From Natranaerobius trueperi (GTDB lineage: Bacteria > Bacillota > Natranaerobiia > Natranaerobiales > Natranaerobiaceae): a stretch of DNA of 64,000 bases. This document shows, in pieces, positions 7,666 to 15,998 of this stretch (position 1 is its first letter; every line of letters begins with the position of its first letter). The translations under genes were made by a program, and so were the position numbers. The notes below the pieces were generated by a model. The model had not been told where the DNA came from, searched no databases, and saw nothing but the letters and a program-made list of their open reading frames with translations. Location: positions 1 through 64,000 of the forward strand of contig NZ_NIQC01000012.1 of NCBI RefSeq assembly GCF_002216005.1, written 5' to 3'.

Positions 7666-8130
7666 CTATATTAAAATTCCTCTAGGTAATGGAACATTAA
7701 GAACCCAACTAAATAACAAGTACATAACAATTGTTAACCCAGTTCCAACTAGTAACCGTTGAGTAATTTTTGTCTTATCTAAAAAAATCAATAGCGCTGA
7801 TAAAAATATCCAGGTAGTAACAAAAAAACCAAGTTCAGACACTACATAAAGATATAGGATAAAGCTTAACAATATAGGGATCATTTTTATTAAAGGGGTA
7901 TTTTTAAAAGGGATTGGATCTTTTTCTTTGTATTGTTTTTTACTTCTTTTAATACTTACAACCCCTTGTAAGATTGATACTACTATCCCGATCGAAAGAG
8001 CTACAACAGGAAAAATATAAGCTTCCTGTGTATATGAAAAACTTGTGTATATAATAGATATGAAGGCTACTATTAAAAACACAACTACAATTAATTCTAA
8101 TTTATAAAGGGGGAGTTTATTTAACTTCAT
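7666..8130 (-). CDS. tctB: TctB small membrane subunit of the tripartite carboxylate transporter
   Basis: A 154-residue protein with four predicted transmembrane segments (about residues 12-32, 38-58, 85-115 and 125-150) and a basic loop KRSKKQYKEKD between the second and third, as in the TctB family. The start ATG overlaps the tctA stop (TAATG), showing tight coupling. TctB pairs with TctA in the membrane; its sequence is poorly conserved, so the assignment relies on topology and position. Confidence 0.88.
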   Translation of the reverse strand: MKLNKLPLYKLELIVVVFLIVAFISIIYTSFSYTQEAYIFPVVALSIGIVVSILQGVVSIKRSKKQYKEKDPIPFKNTPLIKMIPILLSFILYLYVVSELGFFVTTWIFLSALLIFLDKTKITQRLLVGTGLTIVMYLLFSWVLNVPLPRGILI

Positions 8131-9653
8131 TACTTATTCACCCCTTCCCCGTTTTGCTTATGTTTAACTTCAAATATAGTTGTAGTTATAATTGAAATAG
8201 CTGTTAAGATTATTAAGGCAATAACTATTGGACGATCAAGAAAGTGTAGTATAACTGATCCTTCACTAACACTTGCTCTACTAGCTAATAAAAACCCTCT
8301 TTCAGCATATTCTCCTAGTATAAATCCTAAAGCAACTGGAGCAGGACTAAAACCAAGCTTTAATCCAAAAAACATCGCAATTCCAATTATTAACATACTC
8401 CAAACATCACCAAAATTGTTTCTTGCAGCAAATGAACCTATTACACACAGTACTAAAATTAGTGGCGCCATTATATTTGGTGGTACATACATTGCTTTTT
8501 TAAAAAATCTAGCACCAAAACCTCCAATGAATAACATACATACTTGAGCTAACATCATACCAAATATGAAGGTATAAGTTACTGAAGCATTTTCTTGAAA
8601 TAACTCAGGCCCAGGCCACAACCCGTTCATTAGTAATCCACCTAGTAAAACAGCTGCTGTTGGACTTCCTGGGATACCTAAGGTTAGTAGCGGCACTAAT
8701 GAACAACCAACCATAGCATTGTTAGCACTCTCTGTTACAATAATACCGTCTTTATGACCTGTTCCGAATTTTTCTTTTTCAGATGATTGACGTCTAGCTT
8801 CATTATAGGCTACAAGTCCTGCTACCTGACCACCTGCTCCTGGTATCAAACCAACTAGTGAACCTATAAATGTACCTAAACCCAATATTTTGATACTACC
8901 TAAAGTTTCGTTGATAGCGCTTAAGAAAGAGCGAGATTTTTTAAAAACATTGTCTTTATTATTACGTTTCTCCTTATTTAATAAAGTACGTTCAAGAAAA
9001 GTCATGGCTTGAGGGAATGCAAAGAGACCAATTAAAGCAGAGACTAATCCAATTCCACCAGTCAGTTGTGAAAAACCAAATGTAAACCGTGATGTACCTG
9101 TTATTTCGCTAATTCCAATTGTACTAACCCATAATCCAATAGCACCACCAATAAGCCCTTTCCAAATTGATCCTTGTGACAGCCCTGCAATAACAGTGAT
9201 ACCAAATACAGCAATCCAAAAATGTTCTGCTGGCCCAAAATTTAAAGATACTTGAGCTAAAAATGGTGCAAAAAACATAAGGAGTAATACTCCAAATATT
9301 CCGCCAACAAAAGATGCGATAGTTGCTAAGTGAATTGCTTTTTCGCCCTCTCCTTTATTTGCCATAGGGTGACCATCTAACATTGTTGCAATAGAAGCGG
9401 GTGCTCCTGGAATGTTAATCAAAATAGCTGTAATCGCTCCACCATATACACTTCCAACATACACTGAACCTAGCATTAATAATCCTAATTCTGCAGATAA
9501 ATGAAAAGTAAAGGGCACTAATAAAGCTACCCCCATAGTTGGTGTAAGCCCCGGAAGGGAGCCTACTAAAATCCCACCAAATACTCCTAGTGCCACTATA
9601 GCAAAATAAACAGGATCAACTATTCCAGAAAAATGTGCAAAAGCTTCACCCAT
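8130..9653 (-). CDS. tctA: TctA large permease subunit of the tripartite carboxylate transporter
   Basis: A 507-residue integral membrane protein with about 11-12 hydrophobic segments. Diagnostic TctA stretches are GSLPGLTPTMGVALLVPF, INIPGAPASIATMLDGHPM, GLIPGAGGQVAGLVAYNEAR and TLGIPGSPTAAVLLGGL, the two G-P-rich hairpins thought to form the transport site. It uses an ion gradient, not ATP. The ATG is preceded by GGAGGGAAATAA. It is the first gene of the tctABC-DUF441 run. Confidence 0.96.
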   Translation of the reverse strand: MGEAFAHFSGIVDPVYFAIVALGVFGGILVGSLPGLTPTMGVALLVPFTFHLSAELGLLMLGSVYVGSVYGGAITAILINIPGAPASIATMLDGHPMANKGEGEKAIHLATIASFVGGIFGVLLLMFFAPFLAQVSLNFGPAEHFWIAVFGITVIAGLSQGSIWKGLIGGAIGLWVSTIGISEITGTSRFTFGFSQLTGGIGLVSALIGLFAFPQAMTFLERTLLNKEKRNNKDNVFKKSRSFLSAINETLGSIKILGLGTFIGSLVGLIPGAGGQVAGLVAYNEARRQSSEKEKFGTGHKDGIIVTESANNAMVGCSLVPLLTLGIPGSPTAAVLLGGLLMNGLWPGPELFQENASVTYTFIFGMMLAQVCMLFIGGFGARFFKKAMYVPPNIMAPLILVLCVIGSFAARNNFGDVWSMLIIGIAMFFGLKLGFSPAPVALGFILGEYAERGFLLASRASVSEGSVILHFLDRPIVIALIILTAISIITTTIFEVKHKQNGEGVNK

Positions 9654-9756
9654 TTATTTCCCTCCTTTCACTTAAACGACAATTAATCAGATACACCAAT
9701 ATTGTATTTCTTAGACCTCAAATACGTGACAGTCCAAATGATCTCAAAATAAAAAA

Positions 9757-9774
9757 CTCCCGGATTACCGAGAG
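9757..9774 (-). terminator. Terminator of the 109-residue hypothetical gene
   Basis: Minus strand CTCTCGG-TAAT-CCGGGAG (one U-G pair) followed by TTTTTTATTTTG, just after the stop at 9780. Confidence 0.88.
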
Positions 9775-9779
9775 ATTAA

Positions 9780-10109
9780 TTAATTAATCAAACTATTTAA
9801 TTCTTTAGTTAATTTTTTTAATTGTTCTTTTTTATTGAATTCAACCTTAAATTTATTTGAATTATTATTACGTAAAATAATTTCTAGTGTCTCATCATTA
9901 CATTTAAAATCTTTTATCTCTGAAAAGGAAAATATTAATGGTCTAATAAACCAAAGTTTTTTAGCTAAAATATAAATTTTACGATTAGTTACTATTATCC
10001 AAACGGATTTATTTATCTTTAAAGCATATCTTGTTATTTCTGCCATACTAACTTCTTTTTTAAAACGCTTTTGAAATTTTGGTTCAATATCCTCTAAAAG
10101 TTCAAACAA
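9780..10109 (-). CDS. Hypothetical protein with bacterial PH-like fold
   Basis: A 109-residue cytosolic protein. The central part (residues 30-90) alternates hydrophobic strands, VWIIVTNRKIYILAKKLWF, SFSEIKDFKCN and LEIILRN, in the pattern of bacterial PH/YokE-like domains, followed by a basic amphipathic C-terminal helix. The start is TTG after GGGAGGGAGAAGCT. It has its own terminator and lies 21 nt downstream of thpR, so the two may be co-transcribed. No specific function can be given. Confidence 0.65.
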   Translation of the reverse strand: MFELLEDIEPKFQKRFKKEVSMAEITRYALKINKSVWIIVTNRKIYILAKKLWFIRPLIFSFSEIKDFKCNDETLEIILRNNNSNKFKVEFNKKEQLKKLTKELNSLIN

Positions 10110-10130
10110 AGCTTCTCCCTCCCTATAACA

Positions 10131-10685
10131 TCATAGAAAATAAAAACGTTTAAGTTCAGAGTATATAGGACCTTTTTTCGTCAGTTCACTTTGTATTAAA
10201 GAACAAAAATTTATCTTAACCTCAGGCTTATTAATATGAAATTTTTTAATATCATTTATTGTTAGTCTTTTTTCAAAAGATGGTCTTCTCATTAAAGTTA
10301 TATGAGGAAAAAACTTTCTTTTTTCTCGTTCAATACCAAGCCTCTTTTTTGAAAACTCATCAATAAAGGTATGTAATTTTATTAATTGGTCTTTATCTGG
10401 ACCTGAAATTCCCTGCCATAATACTTTTGGATTTTTTAAGTTAGGGAAAACACCTAAATCAGATAATTGTAAATTTAATGTTTGAATCTCTTTTATATAA
10501 TCTGATACTTCAAATAAAGTTGTTATATTAATAGACTCTACATCACCTAAGAATTTAAGAGTTAAGTGAATATTTGTAGGTGCTACATATTTACCTGTAA
10601 TTCCGTTGCTTTTACATATTTTTTGATTATCTTTAATAGCTTTTGTAACATCTTCATCAAAGAAGAGTGCAAAAAAACAACGCAT
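10131..10685 (-). CDS. thpR: RNA 2',3'-cyclic phosphodiesterase (ThpR/LigT family)
   Basis: A 184-residue 2H phosphoesterase. Both HxT/Sx catalytic signatures are present: HLTLKFLG (about residue 43) and HITLMRRP (about residue 127). The N terminus MRCFFALFFD is typical. The family hydrolyses 2',3'-cyclic phosphates at RNA ends to 2'-phosphates. The ATG follows GAGGTGAAATT. It is divergent from the spore-coat-type genes on the plus strand. Confidence 0.92.
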   Translation of the reverse strand: MRCFFALFFDEDVTKAIKDNQKICKSNGITGKYVAPTNIHLTLKFLGDVESINITTLFEVSDYIKEIQTLNLQLSDLGVFPNLKNPKVLWQGISGPDKDQLIKLHTFIDEFSKKRLGIEREKRKFFPHITLMRRPSFEKRLTINDIKKFHINKPEVKINFCSLIQSELTKKGPIYSELKRFYFL

Positions 10686-10753
10686 AATTTCACCTCACAT
10701 GTTTAATACTATGCTTGGTCACTAAGATTATAAAATAAGAGGAGGTGCTCGCC

Positions 10754-10975
10754 GTGTATCAAACACAGCAACAACAACTCACTCAAAAAGAAAAGTTATA
10801 TTTTCAAGATCAGCTTCATCATGAACAGGTTTGTTTAAATAAGTGTAACACTTATTTAAATCAAGTCCAAGACCCACAAGCAAAAAATTCAATCCAACAA
10901 GTCCAAAGAGATTGTGAAGAGAAAGTTAACTTTTTACAAAACTTTTTACAACAAGCTGGCTTTCCTCAAAATTAA
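10754..10975 (+). CDS. Small Gln-rich protein paired with a CotF-like gene
   Basis: A 73-residue protein beginning VYQTQQQQLTQKEKLYFQD, with helical, Gln-rich sequence and paired cysteines (CLNKC, then a later DCEEK). GTG at 10754 is 8 nt after GGAGG; the earlier in-frame GTG at 10745 is part of the Shine-Dalgarno. The amphipathic helical pattern and the next gene suggest a spore coat-associated protein, resembling a CotF half-domain, but this is inferred from context. Confidence 0.65.
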   Translation: MYQTQQQQLTQKEKLYFQDQLHHEQVCLNKCNTYLNQVQDPQAKNSIQQVQRDCEEKVNFLQNFLQQAGFPQN

Positions 10976-10997
10976 AATATCCTAAGGAGGGATACAT

Positions 10998-11267
10998 ATG
11001 CAAACACAGACTCAAACTCAACAACAATCATTATCTGACAAGGATATTGTTAATGATATTCTAACTAGTACAAAACATGTTTCTACTATATATCATCAAG
11101 GTATTTTAGAAGCTAATAGTCCAAACACTCGCCAAGCCTTTTACGACCTACATGATCATACTCTTGAATGTCATTTAAATTTACTAGAAACAATGAAAAA
11201 CAAAGGTTGGTATCAACCTGAAAAAGCTAGTCAAGGTCAAAAACAAAATCAATCTAACTATTATTAA
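10998..11267 (+). CDS. CotF-family spore coat protein
   Basis: An 89-residue protein with a Gln/Thr-rich start (MQTQTQTQQQSLSDKD) and a four-helix CotF-like core: DIVNDILTSTKHVSTIYHQG, ILEANSPNTRQAF, and the final MKNKGWYQPEKA typical of coat F proteins. The C terminus is Gln/Asn-rich. TAAGGAGGG precedes the ATG. It follows the 73-residue gene by 22 nt in one transcription unit that ends at the terminator near 11320. Presumably made late in the mother cell (inference). Confidence 0.85.
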   Translation: MQTQTQTQQQSLSDKDIVNDILTSTKHVSTIYHQGILEANSPNTRQAFYDLHDHTLECHLNLLETMKNKGWYQPEKASQGQKQNQSNYY

Positions 11268-11316
11268 TTAAGCCATAAAGACATCTCCTGGTATTTAAAA
11301 CCTCAACCCTCTCACT

Positions 11317-11334
11317 GCTCCCCATTAGGGGAGC
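11317..11334 (+). terminator. Terminator of the coat-protein pair
   Basis: GCTCCCC-ATTA-GGGGAGC followed by TTTTATTTT on the plus strand, about 50 nt after the cotF-like stop. Confidence 0.92.
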
Positions 11335-11346
11335 TTTTATTTTAAT

Positions 11347-11371
11347 AAAACCGGGATTATTTCCCGGTTTT
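11347..11371 (-). terminator. Terminator overlapping the end of the spermidine-synthase-like gene
   Basis: AAAACCGGGA (11347-11356) pairs with TCCCGGTTTT (11362-11371). On the minus strand the stem begins inside the last codons of the gene, the stop TAA is in the loop, and a T-rich tail follows the second arm. The symmetric A/T flanks allow it to work in both directions. Confidence 0.85.
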
Positions 11372-12031
11372 ACTAAAATAAACATAGTCATAATGACTTC
11401 TTCTTTTACTATCTATATTTTGATAAGAACGCATAATAACATAATCAAAATTTGCTATTAAATTAGCTTCTAATTCCTGCTTTTCAGAGATGGTCCAGAT
11501 TCCTATGTAGCCCCCCAGAGCTAATGATTCACTTAAAAGATTAAGACCTTCACTCTGATATAAATGATAATTTTCAGGCCGTACCAACCAGTCGGGGCCA
11601 TTGTCTACATCAAGTAGTATTAAATCATACTTGTTACTGTTTTCCTCAAGATATTTCCCTATATCGTCATTGAAAACTCTAACCTTATCACTATTGATAA
11701 CATCCTTATTATACTCACTAAAATACTGATAGTTCCAATTTATAACTTCTTTATGTATCTCAACCACGTCTACAACTTCTACTCGTTCATCTTCAACAGC
11801 TGGAATAAGAGAATAACCAACACCTAAACCACCAATAAGAATTCGTATATTTTCTAATTTGTGATCACTGAGATAAAATAGTCCATCTTTAACCATTTCA
11901 ATTTCGCTTTTCCCTCCATGTGTTGACTTCAAAAACACACCATTTGAAATAATCTCGTAATGTTTATCACTTTTTATTAACTTTAGTTCCTTTTGAGAAT
12001 CTTTTATGTTTTCTACATTCTTACTAGTCAT
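11357..12031 (-). CDS. Spermidine synthase-like SAM-dependent methyltransferase-fold protein
   Basis: A 224-residue Rossmann-fold protein of the SpeE class. It has the nucleotide loop IGGLGVGYSL (about residue 67), the acidic end of strand 2 in VVEIHKEVI, DDIGKYLEE, and LLDVDNGPDWL, where true spermidine synthases carry the catalytic aspartate. It is shorter than SpeE (about 280) and lacks most of the N-terminal beta domain. It may use another substrate. The second ATG (12031) is 7 nt from GGAGG and is preferred over the first (12034). It follows a radical SAM gene by 22 nt, probably as one operon. Confidence 0.8.
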   Translation of the reverse strand: MTSKNVENIKDSQKELKLIKSDKHYEIISNGVFLKSTHGGKSEIEMVKDGLFYLSDHKLENIRILIGGLGVGYSLIPAVEDERVEVVDVVEIHKEVINWNYQYFSEYNKDVINSDKVRVFNDDIGKYLEENSNKYDLILLDVDNGPDWLVRPENYHLYQSEGLNLLSESLALGGYIGIWTISEKQELEANLIANFDYVIMRSYQNIDSKRRSHYDYVYFSKTGK

Positions 12032-12053
12032 CATTCTTCCTCCCCTAATAGCA

Positions 12054-13673
12054 TTAATTTAAATCATCAATATAACTTATTAATTTCTCGATATCAACAG
12101 ACGTATCTAGTAAAGTTCTGAAATGTTCCCGGTCTGTAATTGGTTTATTTATAAATAATTTAGCAGCTCTTTTTTTTCCTATTTGTGGTAAGGAAGAAAT
12201 TTCTTCTTTTTGAGCTTTGTTTATATTAAATGGATACTTTATTGCAGTTATGGATCTATAACCATGGTCGACTACTTTAACATCTACCAATGCATCTGCT
12301 TCATGTCTTCCAGGTATACCAATTAAAATTGGATAGGTTCCTAATTGACGACCATAAGTAATATTCCCTTCAACTTTTTCTATTCTTACATTACGAATTA
12401 TAGTTCCCTGTGGGAAAACACGTTGTAACATAGGTCTATTAATTTCCTGGTTTACAACTTCTTTATGTTCTTTAAAAAGTTTCTTTTTTACTTTCTCACC
12501 TTGATAGCCAGCAATTTCTCTTACTTGACGTAAATTAATTCTTCTAAGCATCAAACCAGAATCTAATACTTCTTTCAAAAAATTATAGTTTAATTCATAA
12601 GTTTTTGAAGACTGTCCGGCTAAACCATAAAGTAAATTAATTCCTGGTAATAACTTTGGTAAACCATTTTCCCGTATACTACCTATTTCATTCATTAGTT
12701 CAATAGCATAGAAAGTTTCTTCTGGATCTGTCCCTATATCATTTTTCGATAACACGTCTGGATCACATGATTCTAGGCCAAAGGCAGCAGTATCTCCAGG
12801 TGTATTATACTTAACTATTGTCTTTAAAATTTGTCGTGATTCTTTTGGAAATCTACCTATAGTTCCAGGACTAACATTATCCATATGTAACACTGATAAA
12901 TTTGGTGCTTTTTGTCTAATTAATCTATAAAGTTTTTCTATAGTATCTGGGTTTGGTACTAATTGACCATTTTTCTTAACAGCACCATACATAAAAAGAT
13001 CTGTTTGAGCACCTAACCGGAAATATTTTGCCCCTTCTTTCTCTAGAGATGAAACTTCTTCTGCTATATCTAAAGGTTTTCTAGTATATAAAACATTTTT
13101 AAGTGATTCACTACAAAAGCTACAATTTTTTTCTCTAATACAGCCTCGATATGTTTCAAGTTCACAAACAACATATGGAAAATTAGGATGTTTATTTAAT
13201 AATCTAGCACCTTCTCTAGAAAAACGTTCTATACTTGAAGGAATATCAAATTCTGATATACGATTTCCTGTTAAATATTCATATAGGTTTAACGCACCTG
13301 TTTCATCAAGCATCTCTACATTTAAACTCTCATATGAACATAAAATAATAGGTCCACCTAAAAGGGTCTTTCCTTTGTTTTCCTTACTAATTTTTTTAAT
13401 TTCATTAAAAGAAATAGGCATTCCACCTAAATATTTTCCTGGTACTGTAGTACCCGCAATTATAACAACTAAGTGGCTATTAATAACTTCATCTAATAAG
13501 TTTTTATCATTACGTAAGTTATCAATAGTAATATAATTAATTTGGTCTTCCTTAAGACCTGACTTAAGTAAAGCACCGTAAGTATATCTTATATATGGCG
13601 AAATATAAGGTGGAACTCCTAAACAAGATGGTTCATCTACATATCCGTCAATTAATGTGATTTTATCAGCCAT
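12054..13673 (-). CDS. Radical SAM protein with C-terminal helix-hairpin-helix (COG1031-like)
   Basis: A 539-residue protein. Residues 1-150 resemble the B12-binding-like domain of many radical SAM proteins (LVVIIAGTTVPGKYLGG, LLGGPIILCS). The cluster motif YRGCIREKNCSFC is spaced CX5CX2C instead of the usual CX3CX2C. A TIM-barrel-like part follows (FRLGAQTDLFMYG). The end has a helix-hairpin-helix, LPQIGKKRAAKLF, usual for nucleic-acid binding. The start ATG is 8 nt after GAGGAG. Relatives are best known from archaea and have no established reaction. A consensus promoter lies upstream. Confidence 0.82.
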   Translation of the reverse strand: MADKITLIDGYVDEPSCLGVPPYISPYIRYTYGALLKSGLKEDQINYITIDNLRNDKNLLDEVINSHLVVIIAGTTVPGKYLGGMPISFNEIKKISKENKGKTLLGGPIILCSYESLNVEMLDETGALNLYEYLTGNRISEFDIPSSIERFSREGARLLNKHPNFPYVVCELETYRGCIREKNCSFCSESLKNVLYTRKPLDIAEEVSSLEKEGAKYFRLGAQTDLFMYGAVKKNGQLVPNPDTIEKLYRLIRQKAPNLSVLHMDNVSPGTIGRFPKESRQILKTIVKYNTPGDTAAFGLESCDPDVLSKNDIGTDPEETFYAIELMNEIGSIRENGLPKLLPGINLLYGLAGQSSKTYELNYNFLKEVLDSGLMLRRINLRQVREIAGYQGEKVKKKLFKEHKEVVNQEINRPMLQRVFPQGTIIRNVRIEKVEGNITYGRQLGTYPILIGIPGRHEADALVDVKVVDHGYRSITAIKYPFNINKAQKEEISSLPQIGKKRAAKLFINKPITDREHFRTLLDTSVDIEKLISYIDDLN

Positions 13674-13706
13674 TTGCAATTCTCCTCCGTCTATAGTACA
13701 GCTAAA

Positions 13707-13735
13707 AAATTATCAGAGAGCATAATCAATGTCAA
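13707..13735 (-). promoter_or_regulatory. Sigma-A promoter of the radical SAM operon
   Basis: Minus strand TTGACA (13730-13735), 17-nt spacer, TAATTT (13707-13712), about 30 nt upstream of the gene's start. Confidence 0.65.
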
Positions 13736-13807
13736 GTTTAAATTTCACATAGTATTTCTTTTAATGGAGAAAATATAAGGTAGAATTTATCATAAGGAGG
13801 GGAATTC

Positions 13808-14290
13808 ATGTACTTACCTGGATTAGCAGGACCATTATTATTTATTATCAGTGCTATTCTTTTGCTAGTTTTAGTTCCCAAAAAAGTTATATTAGAAAAA
13901 TTAATTTTTGGAATTGTCTTCGGTATCGGATTGGCATTTATTTTATTTTATTTTTTAGATATAAGGTTTGGTTTTTGGGATTATAGACAAGTAGACCTCT
14001 TTTTCATAGCGGATATACCAGTTTTCCTATCAGGAACCTGGACTCCTTTAGTAATATTATTTGTATATTTCATTAAATTAGCGTCAAATTTTTTTACTAA
14101 AATAATAGTTACCTTATCTTTTCCTTTATTAGCTGTAATAAGTCATTTCTTTTTTAAATTAAACGAGATGTTAGTATATAACAATTGGAACTTTTTTGAA
14201 ACTTTTTTAATGAGTTTTATAGTTCATCTAGGTATAATAGGTGGTTTATATATTATTGGAGATCTAACAGTTTCTAAACAAAAAAGTTAA
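13808..14290 (+). CDS. Integral membrane protein, function unknown
   Basis: A 160-residue protein with five hydrophobic segments (about residues 5-25, 32-52, 68-90, 97-118 and 132-152) separated by short loops, resembling the clostridial CBO0543-type membrane family. AAGGAGGGG lies just before the ATG. It is divergent from the radical SAM gene. Its last codons overlap, in convergent orientation, the end of a broken prolyl oligopeptidase. No catalytic motif is seen. Confidence 0.75.
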   Translation: MYLPGLAGPLLFIISAILLLVLVPKKVILEKLIFGIVFGIGLAFILFYFLDIRFGFWDYRQVDLFFIADIPVFLSGTWTPLVILFVYFIKLASNFFTKIIVTLSFPLLAVISHFFFKLNEMLVYNNWNFFETFLMSFIVHLGIIGGLYIIGDLTVSKQKS

Positions 14291-14601
14291 TTTATCTGCT
14301 GATTCATCAATAAGCTTACTAGTAGGTTTCCCAACGCCATGTCCAGCCTTTTTCTCTACCCAAAGATAAATGTCTTTGGGGTTGTTAGCTTTTTCTTCTA
14401 AAGATTTAACAAACTTTTTAGCATGAGCAGGAACCACACGATCCTCAGTATCAGCAGTCATAACTAGAGTATTAGGGTAACTTTGGTTTTTTCTTATATT
14501 ATGAAGTGGAGAATATTGATATAAATTCTTAAAGTCTTTTGGGTTACTATCAGGATCACCATACTCAGAATCCATACAAGTTGCCACTAAAAGACCGTAT
14601 C
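14264..14601 (-). pseudogene. C-terminal fragment of a prolyl oligopeptidase
   Basis: The minus strand encodes about 110 residues typical of the end of S9A peptidases: GLLVATCMDSE, YQYSPLHNIR, YPNTLVMTADTEDRVVPAHA (catalytic Asp) and KKAGHGVGKPTSK (catalytic His). The propeller and the serine nucleophile region (GGSNGG) are absent. Upstream the sequence changes abruptly, near 14600, into the end of another broken gene. A large deletion has evidently fused two genes. Confidence 0.88.
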
Positions 14602-15311
14602 TTTAATGTTATCCTTATTCCATATATTCATGTTAAGCCCCCTTCGTATATTACTTTCATATAGCTTTTTATCATTTCTATAAAAAGGTCGGGAGCATAT
14701 AGGTTCAATCTTTACAAAACTTTCAACCGATTTATCTATATCATACTGTTTAAAATAATTCTGTAATTTTTTTATATCGTTTTTTTCTAATTTATTTTCT
14801 TTTGCATTATTTCCAAGCTCACAGTATTCTCCACCAATATAAATATTTCCGTTACCATCCAGTCACCAACTCGTTTACCAACATCTCCAGTTATAATTAT
14901 ATCTCCACCAAGGGAATATAACCCTATATCATCACCAGCACTTCCATTAATAATTATTGTTCCACCTTAATTTAACTGACCTAGTCGACCACCCGCATCA
15001 CCTTGGACAAATATTCTTCCTCCATACATACTAAAACCTAATCCATGTGCTACATTATCATTCACTTTAATTTCACCATGGGTCATTGTATCAGCCATAA
15101 ACCTTCCGGCATCGCCTAACAGCTTAATATAAGGTCCTTTATTTAAAGAAAAACAAAATCACCAACCGAACCATCTAATTCTATCAACAGTTCAACCTTA
15201 AGCCCAACTGCTATAAAATTTTGTAAGGAAAGACCGCTCACATATGCCTTTGTTCCTTTTAGAAAGCTGTTTATTTATCTCAATATTAATTTCTTCATAG
15301 CTTTTTACCAT
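14600..15311 (-). pseudogene. Broken GXGXG-domain gene (glutamate synthase alpha C-terminal type)
   Basis: From an ATG at 15311 with GAGGAG upstream, the minus strand can be read as a GXGXG right-handed helix protein (GltB domain 3 / FwdC type): NFIAVGLKVELLIELDGSVG, LLGDAGRFMADTMTHGEIKV, MYGGRIFVQGDAGGRLGQL, GGTIIINGSAGDDIG and GGDIIITGDVGKRVGDWM. At least three frameshifts (near 15255, 15150 and 14865) and one in-frame TAA after GGRLGQLN interrupt it. Such proteins are one part of the split glutamate synthases of anaerobes; the other subunits are not seen here. Confidence 0.85.
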
Positions 15312-15461
15312 GGTCTCACTCCTCATAAAACCTAACTAAATATTTGTTTACTTAAGTTCTGAATCTGCCACTGAAACTAACAATTGTCAATTATCTAAAG
15401 TTTAGTAAATATTGTAGTAATACATAATAAATATTAATAATTTCATAGCATGTAGAGCTAA

Positions 15462-15740
15462 TCAGAGATGTTCTTTATAACTACATTTAGGACAAAATAA
15501 ATAACTTGGTACCTTTTCTAATTTTCCATCAGACCTTCTTTTACTTTTTTTGTCTATAATATAACCACCATACTTCATCTTTGTTAGACAATGATAACAT
15601 AACGTATTCTCACAAGCGTAATTTGCTATTTTTCGATCTAGCCACTCTAGAATTATTTTTTGTTTTTCGATCTCTAAATGTTCCTCAATCACATCTTTTA
15701 TTGCTGCTATTTTATCTGTTTTTTTAATGTTAAAAAACAT
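15462..15740 (-). CDS. Small zinc-ribbon-like protein
   Basis: A 92-residue protein. The N-terminal half is a charged helix (IKDVIEEHLEIEKQKII). The C-terminal half has two cysteine pairs, CYHC and CPKC, about 35 residues apart with a basic loop between (KKSKRRSDGK), as in zinc ribbons. ATG at 15740 follows AAGGAGAAAAATATA, and its start lies 1 nt past the stop of a 38-codon gene, so the two are translationally coupled. The family is not recognised. Confidence 0.6.
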   Translation of the reverse strand: MFFNIKKTDKIAAIKDVIEEHLEIEKQKIILEWLDRKIANYACENTLCYHCLTKMKYGGYIIDKKSKRRSDGKLEKVPSYLFCPKCSYKEHL

Positions 15741-15741
15741 A

Positions 15742-15858
15742 TTATATTTTTCTCCTTCTATAGTAATCAAGGTTAACTACTTTATTTTCCATCACACCCT
15801 TTAAATTAGCTTTCAAATCTTTCACCTTACCGCGGTAATAATAAATCGTTTTCTTCAT
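15742..15858 (-). CDS. 38-residue basic peptide, coupled to the zinc-ribbon gene
   Basis: ATG at 15858 after GGGGGTGTTAAA opens 38 codons: MKKTIYYYRGKVKDLKANLK, then GVMENKVVNLDYYRRRKI and TAA. The Shine-Dalgarno of the next gene lies within its last codons and the next ATG comes 1 nt after the stop, a strong sign of a real coupled pair. It is very basic with clustered tyrosines (YYY, DYY). Function unknown. Confidence 0.5.
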   Translation of the reverse strand: MKKTIYYYRGKVKDLKANLKGVMENKVVNLDYYRRRKI

Positions 15859-15998
15859 TTTAACACCCCCTGCTGTGACTTTATGCATGTCTATACCATT
15901 AATATGTCTGTTAATTTCCTAAAATTATACAAAATATATAGCTATAATTTTGTACATTTGATATACTTTAGTTAACTGTGAGAGAAAAGGGTGATCTA

